Positions 16,741 to 26,504 of a DNA stretch of 64,000 bases are shown one piece after another. Source of the DNA: Verrucomicrobiia bacterium (GTDB taxonomy: Bacteria; Verrucomicrobiota; Verrucomicrobiia; Verrucomicrobiales; DEV007); NCBI GenBank assembly GCA_030427505.1, contig JAUICH010000001.1, forward strand, positions 310,001 to 374,000, written 5' to 3'. Made by a program: the position numbers and the translations under genes. The notes under the pieces are model-generated. The model made no database searches, was not told the DNA's origin, and saw only the letters and a list, made by a program, of their open reading frames with translations. Within the stretch, counting starts at the first letter, position 1. Every line of letters starts with the position of its first letter.

Positions 16741-19047
16741 ATGATGGACTGGAATGGAAGCACCCCGGCGAACCGGCAGCATTGCGTCTATGCGTTGCCG
16801 GTGGGGGCGCCGTGCGCCAGCGCCAACCTGGCCCAACTGGACTCCGGGCGTGCCCGGGACGTGGACGGCGTCCTGGGGGTGTTCTTCGCCTCGGACATTC
16901 CGGGGATCAATTCCATCCAGACCGAGCGTGGCAACGACCCCCTCTTGGCGGAGGGCGAGGTGACGTACGCGGGCCAGCCGGTCTGCGTGGTCCTGGGCCG
17001 TTCGCCGGAGGCCTGCCGGAACGGAGCGGAGGCGCTGAACATCGAGTTTCACCCTCTGGCCTCGATCCTGGATCTGGATCACGCCCGCGCCATGCAGACG
17101 TATGAAAAGGAGCCCCAGGTGCTAAGCCGTGGGGACATCCAGGAATGGCTCGGCCCAGGGGAGCCAGTCCTGACCGGCAGCGTCTCGCTGGAAACGCAGT
17201 TGCCCTTTCCCAGCACGGCGATTGTCGCGCGTTGCCGCCGCCGGCCCGATGGCCGGGTGGACCTGGAGGTGAACGGTGGCATTCCCTCCGACATCCGCTC
17301 CGTGGTCAGCCGCATCATGCGCATTCCCGAGTCCCGTGTGTTTGTGAACTACGAGCCCGTGGCCAGTTGCGCGGACGGCGGGGAGCGGGTGGCCCGGATG
17401 GCGGCGGGGCTGGTGGCCCTGGCGGCTACCCGGACGACCGACGAAGTCAGTCTGGTGGTGGACCGCGAATGGGATACCCTGCACCGGTCCAAACGCCGGG
17501 CCGTCTATGCCAAGTATGAGGTTAGCTGCGATGAGGAAGGGCGCCTCATGGCGGTGAATATTGACTACCTTCTGGAGGCGGGACACATCCTGGACGAATC
17601 TCAGCCCGCGCTGGACCGGCTGCTCCTCCACTCGGATGGCGCCTACTACATTCCGAATTTTTGCGCGAGCGCCCGGCTCTGCAAAACCAACTACGTAGCC
17701 GGTTCCGATCTCGCCGCCGAAGGCTCCGCTCAGGGTTCCTTTGTTATCGAAGAAATCCTGAGTCACGTGGCCCAACATCTAGGGTTGTCTCCGGAGCGGG
17801 TTCGCGCCGCAAATTTCTACCGGGAAGAGGAGGAGTATTCCAAGACCCCGTACGGCCAGCGGGCTCCCGCGGGGTTGATCTCCCGCATCTGGCGGGAGAC
17901 GCTGACGCTGGCCGAGCTGGAAGTGCGCCGGGAAGAGATCCGCAACTGGAACGCGGAGCATCCCTACTTCAAACGCGGAATCGGCATGATTCCAGTGAAG
18001 CTGGGCGTTGGCGATCCCCGGACCGAACGGAATCAAGCAACCGCGGGCCTTCAGATGTTGCCGGATGGCAGCGTGCGCGCCTGGGCGGGTCTGATTGACA
18101 ACGGAGAGCCCTGGCGGGTGCGCATTGCCGAAACGGTGTGCCGGAACCTGGGCCTGGAGCCGGACCGCGTCTGGGTCACCGCGCCGCACTCCGACTCCGG
18201 CATTCGGAACGCCGCCAGCCTGGGGGTGGACCCCGTTCACTTGGCGTCCCAAGCCGTCAGGGAGGCTTGCCGCCAGATCAAGCAGCGGCTCCGCACCGTG
18301 GCCGGGCAGATGCTGGCCGCCTCCGGCCAGTCCAGCTTCGAGGTGGAAGACATCCGCTTTGGAGACGGCTGGGTGTACGTGGGGCCGAACCCCTCCAGCG
18401 GTTTCCGGCTGGAGGAAGTGAGCGCGGAAGCGCGCCGCCGCCGCGTGGACCTGGGCGCCACCGGGCACTTCCGGACCCCGAATCTATTGTGGAACCCCGC
18501 TGCTGGCGAAGGGTCTCCATTCGAGGACTTTGCCGTGGGCGCCGCCGTCTGCGAAGTAGAGCTGGATGCCTTCTCCGGAGAGTGCCGCCTGTTGCGGACT
18601 GAGATCGTGCACGACGCCGGAGATTCGTCCAGCCCGGCCTGCGACCGTGGGGTGATCGCCCGCGGTTTCGCCTTTGGCTACGGGTGGCTGTTCTCCGAAT
18701 CCCTCGGATGGACGGCGGACGGCACCCTCACTCAGGATGCGCTGGACAGCTATGCCTTGCCCGGTTACTCAGACACGCCGCTGGCCTACCGGATTGCGTT
18801 GTTGAGAACCTCAGGTGTTTCCCCGGATGGCGGCGAAGGTGGCCGGGCGGCGCGTTCCCTGCGGGAGTCGCCCGTGGTCCTCTCTCTGGCCGCCCGGGAA
18901 GCGGTAAAAGACGCCCTGCGGTCCTTTGGCGCCCCCCCAGGGCTGGTGGTGAATCTCTCGTTTCCCTGTTCGCCCTCCGCGGTGATGAACGCGCTTCGCG
19001 ATCTCGCGCAGAGGGTGGTCAGCCACGGCAGGCCCCGAGCTTCCTGA
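16741..19047 (+). CDS. Degenerate xanthine dehydrogenase large-subunit-like protein (molybdopterin region)
   Basis: A 768-residue full-length homologue of XdhB. Matching blocks include DVDGVLGVFFASDIPGIN, AGQPVCVVLGRS, LDRLLLHSDGAYYIPNF, PYGQRAPAG, FKRGIGMIPVKLGVG (family KRGxxxxPVKFG), FRTPNLLWNP and EIVHDAGDSSSPACDRG. The molybdenum-cofactor signatures are lost: GGGFGGKE reads CADGGERV (210-217), the AFRGFGGPQG loop reads DLAAEGSAQG (323-332), and EMGQG reads IDNGEPWR. The GEPP segment reads RESP, where the catalytic Glu may survive. Known XDH hydroxylates purines using molybdopterin, and this protein is unlikely to bind it in the usual way. Probably co-transcribed with the gene at 15139. 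Confidence 0.8.
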   Translation: MMDWNGSTPANRQHCVYALPVGAPCASANLAQLDSGRARDVDGVLGVFFASDIPGINSIQTERGNDPLLAEGEVTYAGQPVCVVLGRSPEACRNGAEALNIEFHPLASILDLDHARAMQTYEKEPQVLSRGDIQEWLGPGEPVLTGSVSLETQLPFPSTAIVARCRRRPDGRVDLEVNGGIPSDIRSVVSRIMRIPESRVFVNYEPVASCADGGERVARMAAGLVALAATRTTDEVSLVVDREWDTLHRSKRRAVYAKYEVSCDEEGRLMAVNIDYLLEAGHILDESQPALDRLLLHSDGAYYIPNFCASARLCKTNYVAGSDLAAEGSAQGSFVIEEILSHVAQHLGLSPERVRAANFYREEEEYSKTPYGQRAPAGLISRIWRETLTLAELEVRREEIRNWNAEHPYFKRGIGMIPVKLGVGDPRTERNQATAGLQMLPDGSVRAWAGLIDNGEPWRVRIAETVCRNLGLEPDRVWVTAPHSDSGIRNAASLGVDPVHLASQAVREACRQIKQRLRTVAGQMLAASGQSSFEVEDIRFGDGWVYVGPNPSSGFRLEEVSAEARRRRVDLGATGHFRTPNLLWNPAAGEGSPFEDFAVGAAVCEVELDAFSGECRLLRTEIVHDAGDSSSPACDRGVIARGFAFGYGWLFSESLGWTADGTLTQDALDSYALPGYSDTPLAYRIALLRTSGVSPDGGEGGRAARSLRESPVVLSLAAREAVKDALRSFGAPPGLVVNLSFPCSPSAVMNALRDLAQRVVSHGRPRAS

Positions 19048-19161
19048 AGCCGGCAGCGAACTCCTTCCCCAGCCGGTACCTTTGATTGACCAGTCAGGCA
19101 GGGTTGCGGAGTAAAGACGGCTTGCCAAGAGTCTGGATACTTGCCGGAATCTTCTCCCCCC

Positions 19162-20355
19162 ATGAAAACCTCCTACCGTACTTCTCCGATTGCTATGTCC
19201 GCTGCCCGCCGGGCGGCCCCTTTTCTGGCTCTCTGGCTGGGACTCCTCCTGGCATGTGGCTCAGGTGACATTCTTCAGGCCGCCGAACCTGGGGTGGAGG
19301 AAGTGGAGTTGTGGAAACAGGGAGACAAGGGGTACCACACTTTTCGGATACCCTCTTTACTCGTTACCCCGAAGGGAACGGTTTTGGCTTTTGCCGAAGG
19401 CCGGAAGAACGATTCCAAAGACCACGGAAACCTGGACCTCGTCATGCGCCGCAGCACGGACGGTGGCAAGACTTGGTCGGATACCCAGGTTGTCTATGAG
19501 GAGGGCGGAGATGAAGAAATCACGATTGGCAACCCCTGTCCCGTGGTGGACGAGACCACGGGCGTTCTCTGGATGCCCTTTTGCAAGGACAACAAGGAAG
19601 TGCTTTTCACCACCAGCACTGATGAAGGACTGACCTGGACCGAGCCGCGCAACCTGACGGCGGACTTGGTGGAAAAGAACTGGTCCTGGGTGGCCACGGG
19701 ACCGGGCGTCGGCATTCAATTGCGGAAGGGACCCCACCAGGGACGGCTCGTCATTCCCAGCGATCACCGGGTCACGGGACCGGATGGCAAGGATTTGAAC
19801 TTCTCTCACATGATCCTGAGTGACGACCATGGTAAGACGTGGCGAAACAGTGGCCGCATCGGCGCCGGAGGAAACGAGTGCCAGGTGGTGGAACTCCAGG
19901 ACGGGACCCTGCTGGTAAACACGCGGATGCAGCAGGAGTTCCAGGGAATGCGCGGCATCGCGACAAGCTCGGACGGCGGAGAAACGTGGACGGAAATCAC
20001 ACACGATCCTCACTTGCCGGGGCCGCGCTGCCAGGCCAGCCTGATCCGGCTGGCGGGCACGGGCGAAGAAGGTCCGGCTCATCTGCTTTTCAGCAATCCC
20101 CAGGGTCAGGGCCCGGGGAAGAATTCAGGCAAGCTCCTGCGGCGGCGGAGCCAGATGACGGTCCAACTCAGCGAGGATGAAGGGAAGACCTGGAAGTACT
20201 CCCAGGTGTTGAACGAAGGTCCTTCGGCGTATTCCTGCTTGGCCGAGTTGGAGGACGGGACCATCCTTTGCCTCTACGAAGGGAGTGACGAAGGCGCCTA
20301 CTTCTCAAGCATTCGCCTGGCGCGGTTTCCTCTTTCCTGGGTGAAGGGAAATTAG
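19162..20355 (+). CDS. Secreted sialidase (BNR/Asp-box exo-alpha-sialidase family)
   Basis: A six-bladed beta-propeller glycosidase homologue of about 397 residues. After the N-terminal signal (hydrophobic FLALWLGLLLAC, a possible lipoprotein box) comes FRIPSLL with the first arginine of the substrate triad. Five Asp-boxes follow (STDGGKTW, STDEGLTW, SDDHGKTW, SSDGGETW, SEDEGKTW). A catalytic Asp candidate is in NDSKDHGN, and the Tyr/Glu region is PSAYSCLAELEDG. Family members remove terminal sialic acids or related sugars. It is predicted to be exported or membrane-anchored. Starts at 19141 (TTG), 19162 and 19195 (ATG) are all in frame; 19195 gives the tidiest signal peptide. Confidence 0.88.
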   Translation: MKTSYRTSPIAMSAARRAAPFLALWLGLLLACGSGDILQAAEPGVEEVELWKQGDKGYHTFRIPSLLVTPKGTVLAFAEGRKNDSKDHGNLDLVMRRSTDGGKTWSDTQVVYEEGGDEEITIGNPCPVVDETTGVLWMPFCKDNKEVLFTTSTDEGLTWTEPRNLTADLVEKNWSWVATGPGVGIQLRKGPHQGRLVIPSDHRVTGPDGKDLNFSHMILSDDHGKTWRNSGRIGAGGNECQVVELQDGTLLVNTRMQQEFQGMRGIATSSDGGETWTEITHDPHLPGPRCQASLIRLAGTGEEGPAHLLFSNPQGQGPGKNSGKLLRRRSQMTVQLSEDEGKTWKYSQVLNEGPSAYSCLAELEDGTILCLYEGSDEGAYFSSIRLARFPLSWVKGN

Positions 20356-20368
20356 CTGACGCAAATAG

Positions 20369-21772
20369 CTATGCCTTCGCTTCCTCCAGGCGGATGACCG
20401 TGCGAAATTTTCCCTGAGCGGACACCTCCGGGGGATCGGAGTCCAGTGTCACCGTGACATTGGAGAGATCGTGATCGATCAAGAGTTGTTCGATTTCGTT
20501 TCTCGCTTCGCGCCAGACCTCGCCGGCGTTGGCGTCCGTGGCGGTGCGCAGGCGCACCTGGATTTTGGTGGGGGAGGCTTGCACGATTTGAAATAGTTCG
20601 ACTCCCGGAATGTGGTCGACCTCGAAAGCGAGAGGGGGAATCGAGACAGGTTTTCCGCTCTGAGTGTGGAATTTCAGCATGTCGGCGGAGCGGCCTTGAA
20701 CGCGAATGGCGGGTAGGGGGTTACCGCAGGGACAGGGGCCGGGCTGCTGCACGACGCGGTCACCCAAATCATAGCGGAGCACAGGCTGAACACGGTTGGC
20801 TAGATTCGTCAGCAGCACGGTGTGGGAGGTCTCCCCTGGGGGGACGGGTTGGTAGTTCGCGTCCACGGGTTCCAGGATATACCAGTCGCTGTTCACATGG
20901 AGCCAGCGCTCGTCGCAGCCAGAGCTGAGAAAGGGGGCCTCTCCCGCCGCGTAGTTGTTGCCCACCTTCGCCTGAAACACGCGGGCCAGCCGGTCATACT
21001 CCGCTACCGGCAAGCCCTCCGCGATGGTGGCCACGAGAACGGGGTCCACGCACAAGCGCCCGGCTTCTTTCTCCGCGGCCAGCAGCTTGGCCACGCTGGC
21101 ATAGGCGATGAGGATGGAGGGCTTAAACTCATTCAGCTGGGCCACTAGTTCCGGCAGCGGCAGGTGAACCGAAAAAGTCCTGACATTGCAACCAACGACC
21201 GGAAAGTCTTGAAATCGTTTTGCCGAAACGGTGCTGGCCGCGTGGCCGCCCTGGGGAACGGTAATGGCGATCCCCCAGCCGCGCGCCACCACGCGGGCAA
21301 AATCTTTCAGGCTGAACCAGGCAAAGATATTCCTTAGAACGAGAAAATTAGCCACCCGCATGGCTTTGCGATCCTGCACGAAGATTCCAGGCGTTCCGGT
21401 CGTTCCCGAACTGGTGGCAATGGTGTATTTCTTGAGGAAATGACTGCCCACCAGGTTGGGTCCTTCCGCGAAGGCACGCGCTTTTTCATAGGTGACTTCC
21501 GGGTCCGTCACCCAGTCGTCGAAGCGTTCCATCAATTGGTTTTTATTTGTAATGGGCAACCGCGCGACGTCGGTGACTCGCTCGGGGAGATCGCGGAGGG
21601 ACTCTTTGTAAAAAGCCGAATGCTGGCGCGCGTGGGCAACCAGGCTGGCCAGGCGGGAACGTTGCTGTTTCGCGATGAATTGTGGCCCATGTCTCAGGCG
21701 CCGGTAGGCATAGAGCACCATGCCTCTTTTGAAGGCACTCTTGGCGGTAATCTCCGGACGGGGTGGTTCCAT
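20369..21772 (-). CDS. Phenylacetate-CoA ligase (PaaK/CapK)-like AMP-binding protein
   Basis: A 467-residue protein of the adenylate-forming superfamily, PaaK/CapK branch. It has the ATP-binding P-loop TIATSSGTTGTPGIF, the acceptor-like segment NNYAAGEAPFLSSGC, LRYDLGDRVV followed by CPCGNPLPAIRVQGRSADML, and a short C-terminal domain. The CPCG pair is seen in PaaK-type enzymes. Members activate aryl or acyl acids, or act in polysaccharide and coenzyme F390 pathways. The substrate cannot be told from the sequence. It converges on the sialidase gene with 13 bp between the ends. The next minus-strand gene (cupin) ends 157 bp upstream of its start. Confidence 0.8.
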   Translation of the reverse strand: MEPPRPEITAKSAFKRGMVLYAYRRLRHGPQFIAKQQRSRLASLVAHARQHSAFYKESLRDLPERVTDVARLPITNKNQLMERFDDWVTDPEVTYEKARAFAEGPNLVGSHFLKKYTIATSSGTTGTPGIFVQDRKAMRVANFLVLRNIFAWFSLKDFARVVARGWGIAITVPQGGHAASTVSAKRFQDFPVVGCNVRTFSVHLPLPELVAQLNEFKPSILIAYASVAKLLAAEKEAGRLCVDPVLVATIAEGLPVAEYDRLARVFQAKVGNNYAAGEAPFLSSGCDERWLHVNSDWYILEPVDANYQPVPPGETSHTVLLTNLANRVQPVLRYDLGDRVVQQPGPCPCGNPLPAIRVQGRSADMLKFHTQSGKPVSIPPLAFEVDHIPGVELFQIVQASPTKIQVRLRTATDANAGEVWREARNEIEQLLIDHDLSNVTVTLDSDPPEVSAQGKFRTVIRLEEAKA

Positions 21773-21929
21773 GGGGTGGATGGAAGAAGGGATTCAAGAT
21801 GAGACACCAGATTGAGCAGGGCCGTTGCGCTCAATTCGCTGAAGAGCCTTTCCAGCGTCTCTACAAATAGGAATACTCAGGCGCTGGCGCTTTGGATCAC
21901 CATCCAGAGGAGCCGGCTACCAAGGAAAT

Positions 21930-22298
21930 TCACACCGCGTCCCGGTGCACTGTATCCGGAGAAAAAGCGGGCAGACAGACCGCGAGGTATTCCGCTCCCT
22001 CGGCTCCGGGCGTGGAATAACGGATCCACTCGCCCGCGCGGCAGATCACGGCTTGTCCTGACGGAACCACCAGCGTTTCGCCGCTTTCCGTTTCCACATG
22101 GAGTTCGCCCTTCAGAACCAGGGTGAACTCATCGAACTTCGGCCGCTGCCCCGGTTCCTTCCAGCCTGAGGGCGAGGTCATCCGGGCCAGGGACAGCCTG
22201 GACTCGCCGTTGTTCACCCGGCCAATGAATTCCTCGATCCGCTTGGGCGGCGTTCCCGCCGCCTCAATGAGAGTCGCGGATGGAATGAGTTCGGGCAT
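21930..22298 (-). CDS. Small cupin-domain protein
   Basis: A 122-residue single-domain cupin beginning MPELIPSATLIEAAGTPPKRIEEFIGRVN. The beta-barrel core has GQRPKFDEFTLVLKGELHVETESGETLVVPSGQA, matching cupin motif 1 with weak metal ligands (the second His is replaced), then CRAGEWIRYSTP as motif 2. It lies 31 bp downstream of acs on the same strand and is probably co-transcribed. The function is unknown: small cupins often bind sugars or organic acids, or act as epimerases. The start at 22298 was chosen because the longer open frame above it runs inside acs. Confidence 0.78.
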   Translation of the reverse strand: MPELIPSATLIEAAGTPPKRIEEFIGRVNNGESRLSLARMTSPSGWKEPGQRPKFDEFTLVLKGELHVETESGETLVVPSGQAVICRAGEWIRYSTPGAEGAEYLAVCLPAFSPDTVHRDAV

Positions 22299-22329
22299 GG
22301 GCCGGGGGTATTGGGGAGAAGCGGACGAA

Positions 22330-24288
22330 TTACTCGTCGCTCTTACTCTGGCCTTCCTGGAGGGCGGCCACCACGGCGAAGTCTTCCAGCGTGGTGGTGT
22401 CCCCACTGATCTTGCCGCCGGCGCAGATTTCCTTGAGCAGGCGCCGCATGATCTTCCCGGAACGTGTCTTCGGCAAGGCATCCGTCAGGATGATGTCGTC
22501 CGGCTTGGCGATGGCGCCGATAACTTCGCCTACGTGGTTGCGAAGCGTTTTCTTCAATTCGTCCGTCTTCTCGTAGCCACCCTTGAGGATGACGAAGGCG
22601 ACCACGCCCTGGCCTTTGATCTCGTCCGGGCGGCCCACCACGGCGGCTTCCGCCACGGCTTCGTGAGCGACGAGAGCGCTTTCCACTTCGGCGGTGCCGA
22701 GGCGGTGACCGGAGACGTTCAACACATCGTCCAGACGGCCCACGATCCAGAAGTAACCGTCTTCATCGCGGCGCGCGCCATCCCCGGCCAGGTAGGTGTC
22801 TTGGTATTCGCTCCAGTAAACGTCTTTGAAGCGCTGGTCGTCGCCCCACAGGGTGCGGAGCATGGAAGGCCAGGGCTTGCGGATGACCAGCTTGCCGCCT
22901 TCGTTCGGGCCGCACTCGTGGCCCTGCTCGTCAAAGATCGCGGCATCCACGCCGAAGAACGGCAGGGTGGCCGTGCCGGGCTTTGTCGGCGTCACGCCCG
23001 GCAGCGGGGAGATCATGATGCCGCCGGTCTCCGTCTGCCACCAGGTATCCACGATGGGGCAGCGTTCCTTGCCGATGACGGTGTGGTACCACATCCAGGC
23101 CTCGGGGTTGATGGGTTCGCCCACGGTGCCTAGCAGGCGGAGCGAGCTGAGGTCGTGCTTTTCCGGCAGTTCGTTACCCGCCTTGATAAAGGCGCGGATG
23201 GCGGTCGGCGCGGTGTAGAAAATGGTCACCTTGTGATCTTCCACGATCTTCCAGAACCGGCCGAAATCGGGGAAGTTGGGCGCGCCTTCATACATCATGA
23301 TGGTGGCGCCGTTGGCCAGAGGGCCGTAAACGATGTAGCTGTGGCCGGTGATCCAGCCCACGTCCGCCGTGCACCAGTAAACGTCGTCTTCCTGGAGGTC
23401 GAAGATGTACTTGCTGGTCACATAAGTGCCCACCTGGTAGCCGCCCGTGGTGTGGAGAATGCCCTTCGGCTTTCCGGTGGAGCCGCTGGTGTAAAGAATG
23501 AAAAGCGGGTCTTCGCTGTCGTGACCTTCCGCCGGGCAATCCGCGCTGGCGTCCGCCACGTCGTCGTGCCACCAGGAGTCGCGGCCCTCCTTCATGGTGA
23601 TGTCGTTTTCGCAGCGCTTCAGCACGATGACATGTTTCACCTGGTCCAGACCATCCACCGCCTTATCCACATTGTCCTTCAGCGGTACCACGCCGCCCCG
23701 GCGCCAGCCGCCGTCCGCGGTGATGACCGCGACGGCGCCGCTGTCTTCCACCCGGTCCTTGATGCTTTCCGCGCTGAAGCCGCCGAACACCACGGAGTGC
23801 ACCGCGCCGATGCGGGCGCAGGACAGCATGGCAATGGCCGCCTCCGGCACCATGGGCATGTAGATGATGACGCGGTCACCCTTCTGGATGCCCTTGCCCA
23901 GGAGCGCGTTGGAGAATTTGCTGACCTCCTCGTGCAACTCGGCATAGGTCAGCTTGCGGATGTCGCCCGGCTCGCCTTCCCAGATGATGGCGGTCTTGTC
24001 CTTGCGGGGACCTTCCAGGTGCCGGTCCACACAGTTTTCAGCGATGTTCATTTTCCCGCCGGCGAACCACTTGGCGTGCGGCGGGGTCCATTCGAGTACG
24101 GAGTCCCAAGGCTTCTGCCACTTCAGTTCTCCGGCTTCACGCGCCCAGAAAGTCTCGGGGGAATCGATCGATTCGCGATAGAGCTCCTGGTACTGCTCCA
24201 TGCTGCTGACTCGCGCCTTGGCCTTAAACTCGTCCGAAGGCGGAAAGACGCGGTTTTCGATCAGGTGAGATTCGATGTTCGTGCTCAT
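22330..24288 (-). CDS. acs: Acetyl-CoA synthetase (AMP-forming)
   Basis: A 652-residue enzyme that makes acetyl-CoA from acetate, ATP and CoA. N-terminal [24 protein letters not shown] is characteristic. The AMP-binding motif [36 protein letters not shown] and the C-terminal YKTxSGK-like [15 protein letters not shown] (catalytic Lys about 612, the site acetylated in regulated Acs enzymes) are all present. Full length for the family. A cupin gene follows 31 bp downstream. The HDAC-like protein at 12325 could in principle regulate it by deacetylation, but nothing in the sequence shows that link. The start ATG at 24288 is the first in frame. Confidence 0.97.
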   Translation of the reverse strand: MSTNIESHLIENRVFPPSDEFKAKARVSSMEQYQELYRESIDSPETFWAREAGELKWQKPWDSVLEWTPPHAKWFAGGKMNIAENCVDRHLEGPRKDKTAIIWEGEPGDIRKLTYAELHEEVSKFSNALLGKGIQKGDRVIIYMPMVPEAAIAMLSCARIGAVHSVVFGGFSAESIKDRVEDSGAVAVITADGGWRRGGVVPLKDNVDKAVDGLDQVKHVIVLKRCENDITMKEGRDSWWHDDVADASADCPAEGHDSEDPLFILYTSGSTGKPKGILHTTGGYQVGTYVTSKYIFDLQEDDVYWCTADVGWITGHSYIVYGPLANGATIMMYEGAPNFPDFGRFWKIVEDHKVTIFYTAPTAIRAFIKAGNELPEKHDLSSLRLLGTVGEPINPEAWMWYHTVIGKERCPIVDTWWQTETGGIMISPLPGVTPTKPGTATLPFFGVDAAIFDEQGHECGPNEGGKLVIRKPWPSMLRTLWGDDQRFKDVYWSEYQDTYLAGDGARRDEDGYFWIVGRLDDVLNVSGHRLGTAEVESALVAHEAVAEAAVVGRPDEIKGQGVVAFVILKGGYEKTDELKKTLRNHVGEVIGAIAKPDDIILTDALPKTRSGKIMRRLLKEICAGGKISGDTTTLEDFAVVAALQEGQSKSDE

Positions 24289-24355
24289 GGTGGTTTGGAA
24301 AAAAGTAAAAACTCGGGGAAAAGAAGGAGCACGCTAGCAACCATACCGGTTTGTC

Positions 24356-25096
24356 TCAACGCTTTTTCCGGGGCGGCTGAGACGGAGGATTGCTGAGCAG
24401 ACGAAGATCCGCGGCGTTCAGTATGCGCCATTCGCCGGGGGGGAGATCCGGGGCCATCAGTTGGCCGATGCGGATGCGCTCCAGCTTCTTTACCTCATAG
24501 CCCAGAGCGTGAAGCATTTGCCGGATCTGACGTTTCAGGCCCTGCGTCAGGACGATGCGCAGCCGGCGGCGGCTGATGGGCATGACGGACTCCGCCTTGG
24601 CCAGTCCTTCGGGGATCTGGATGCCCTCCAGCAGCCGCGCCGTGTGATCGAAATTGTAGAGCGGTGCGATGGTGACCACGTATTCCTTTTCCAGGCCGTG
24701 GCGCGGGTGGGTCAGCTTTTGGGTGACCTCGCCGGAATTGCTCATCAGGAGCAGCCCCTCACTTTCGCGGTCCAGGCGGCCCACATGGGAGAGGTGGTGA
24801 AACTTCGGCGGCAACAGGTCGTAGACCGTCTGGCGGTCATGGGTGTCGCCCCGGGAACAGAGGTAACCCTTGGGCTTGTGCAGGAGGAGAGTGGTCTCCC
24901 GCTTTTGCCGCAGTACCCGGCCGTCCACCCGCACGGAATCCTCTGGCGCGACCTTGGTGGCCAGCACCGTGCAGATCTCGCCATTGATTTCCACGCGGCC
25001 CTCGGAAATGAGGGTCTCGCATTTGCGGCGAGAGCCGAGCCCGCAGGAGGCGAGAAATTTGTTGAGACGTACGGCGCCTTCGGACGTTTCGCCCAT
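24356..25096 (-). CDS. RsuA/RluB-family 23S/16S rRNA pseudouridine synthase
   Basis: A 246-residue enzyme with an N-terminal S4 RNA-binding domain (VRLNKFLASCGLGSRRKCETLISEGRVEINGE, residues 9-40) and a catalytic domain with GRLDRESEGLLL (catalytic Asp D109). LLLHKPKGYLCS and QGLKRQIRQMLHALGYEVKKLERIRIG are also family-typical. It isomerises uridine to pseudouridine in rRNA. Which position (RsuA, RluB, RluE or RluF type) cannot be told here. Lies 80 bp downstream of the small basic protein on the same strand. Confidence 0.92.
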   Translation of the reverse strand: MGETSEGAVRLNKFLASCGLGSRRKCETLISEGRVEINGEICTVLATKVAPEDSVRVDGRVLRQKRETTLLLHKPKGYLCSRGDTHDRQTVYDLLPPKFHHLSHVGRLDRESEGLLLMSNSGEVTQKLTHPRHGLEKEYVVTIAPLYNFDHTARLLEGIQIPEGLAKAESVMPISRRRLRIVLTQGLKRQIRQMLHALGYEVKKLERIRIGQLMAPDLPPGEWRILNAADLRLLSNPPSQPPRKKR

Positions 25097-25175
25097 GGCA
25101 GGAGGGAGAGGGGAATGAGGCGGCTAAAACGCCAGCCCAGGCCCAGGCTCGGTGGGGAGCCGGGTAACCGGCGGA

Positions 25176-25331
25176 TTATTCCGCCGGTTTGGTCTTGCGC
25201 AGACCGATCGGGCTGGTGCCTTCTTTCCACTCGCCACGGGCGCGCATCAGCTTGATACGCTCAAAGCGCTTCAAGACGCTGCGCTTGGCGCCGACCGTCT
25301 TGGAAGATTTCAGGCTGGGATGCTGAGACAT
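25176..25331 (-). CDS. Chlamydia/Verrucomicrobia-type small basic protein
   Basis: A 51-residue, very basic protein, MSQHPSLKSS...VLKRFERIKLMRARGEWKEG...GLRKTKPAE. It matches my memory of the small basic protein family restricted to Chlamydiae and Verrucomicrobia, whose genes are often near translation genes. Its role is not known; the size, charge and distribution suggest ribosome association (inference). A well-formed sigma-70-like promoter lies at 25413-25441. It is a useful taxonomic marker for this window. Ends 79 bp before the pseudouridine synthase start. Confidence 0.82.
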   Translation of the reverse strand: MSQHPSLKSSKTVGAKRSVLKRFERIKLMRARGEWKEGTSPIGLRKTKPAE

Positions 25332-25412
25332 GGCTCGCGAAAGGTTGGGTTAAAAAGCGGTAAACGTTACGAAAATTGACCGGCACCAGGATGCTCCGGG
25401 TGTGGAGCGCGG

Positions 25413-25441
25413 AAGATAGGAGCAGTCAGGGCGATTTGCAA
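25413..25441 (-). promoter_or_regulatory. Sigma-70-like promoter for the small basic protein gene
   Basis: On the minus strand, -35 TTGCAA (25441-25436) and -10 TATCTT (25418-25413) are 17 bp apart. Initiation would fall about 75 nt before the start codon at 25331. Prediction by eye only. Confidence 0.45.
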
Positions 25442-25460
25442 ATGGCTTTTTCCGTTGCCG

Positions 25461-26378
25461 TCAGGCGGCGCTGGAATTTTCGCCCACGCCGGGAATGGGT
25501 TCGCCGGTGCGTTGGCGGAAGACTTCCGCTTTGGCGGCTTGGCCATTGGCTTCCAGGAGATCCGCGTAGTTGCTTGCCACCGCGTAGTAAGAGTCCGGAT
25601 CTTCATCGAAACTCTTCTTTAGGATACCCAGGGCCCGTTCGTAATTTTTTCCTGCTTTCTCGAAGTCGCCGAGGTCTTGGTACACCGCCGCGAGGTTGCA
25701 GGCGGACTGGCCGATGTCGTGGTGATCCTTTGGCAGTTGGTCCCGGCGGATCTTCAGGGCCCTGACGTGGTAGTCCCGCGCCATTTCCGGGTGTCCCCAG
25801 GCCCAGTAGAGGCTGCCCAGGTTGTTGCACACCGTGGCCACGTTGAGGGATTCTTCGCCGTCCAGGCGCTCGAAAATGTGGACCGCCTGCTGGTAGAAGC
25901 CTTCCGCCCGGTCGAAGGTGCCCTGGCGGCGGTAGATCATACCGAGGTTGTTAGCGATATTGGCGATGTCTTCTTCTGGCGCGGGTTCCAGCGATTCCAG
26001 GCGGGAGATAGCCTCTTCGTAGTGAGGGGCGGCTTCCGCTTCTTCGCCCTTTAGATCGAGGAGAACCGCGTAGGAATTGTGAAGCCGGGCCAGGTTCTCG
26101 GGGTCGAGATCGCCGGCATGCGCGCCAGCGTATTCCAGGGCTTCCCGGAACAGGGCCTCCGCCACCTCCATTTTACCCTCGTGGCGGTTGATCTCGGCGG
26201 TTTGGCGCAAGAGCGAGACATAGATGCCGAAGTGTTCCTGCTCTGGGTCCAGCGCCCGGCGGGCCGCTCCAACGGCTTTGCCAGCCATGCGGCGGGCCTC
26301 TTCGGTCTCCCCTTCCTGGAAGTGCGCTTCAATACGCCCCTGCAGCACCTCGAAGAGTTTGGCCTGCTCGGATGTCAT
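25461..26378 (-). CDS. TPR-repeat protein (kinesin light chain-like)
   Basis: A 305-residue soluble protein made almost entirely of tetratricopeptide repeats of the 42-residue type. Examples are ANIANNLGMIYRRQGTFDRAEGFYQQAVHIFERL, ATVCNNLGSLYWAWGHPEMARDYHVRALKIRR and SACNLAAVYQDLGDFEKAGKNYERALGILKK, with further degenerate repeats before them. TPR arrays act as protein-binding scaffolds; no partner is suggested by the neighbourhood. In-frame ATG codons also occur at 26405 and 26459. I prefer 26378 (MTSEQAKLFEVLQGRIEAHF), where the repeat-like sequence begins. Upstream on the same strand is recO. Confidence 0.8.
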   Translation of the reverse strand: MTSEQAKLFEVLQGRIEAHFQEGETEEARRMAGKAVGAARRALDPEQEHFGIYVSLLRQTAEINRHEGKMEVAEALFREALEYAGAHAGDLDPENLARLHNSYAVLLDLKGEEAEAAPHYEEAISRLESLEPAPEEDIANIANNLGMIYRRQGTFDRAEGFYQQAVHIFERLDGEESLNVATVCNNLGSLYWAWGHPEMARDYHVRALKIRRDQLPKDHHDIGQSACNLAAVYQDLGDFEKAGKNYERALGILKKSFDEDPDSYYAVASNYADLLEANGQAAKAEVFRQRTGEPIPGVGENSSAA

Positions 26379-26504
26379 GGCAAAGAAAGAGGGTGACGGC
26401 AACATGCTGAGACCCAGGGGGTTAAATTGGCAGGTCCCAATCTTGCCGGTACGGAGCAAATTATACCTGTTAAGTTCCGGAGCGGCAATGCCTATTCGCG
26501 TATA

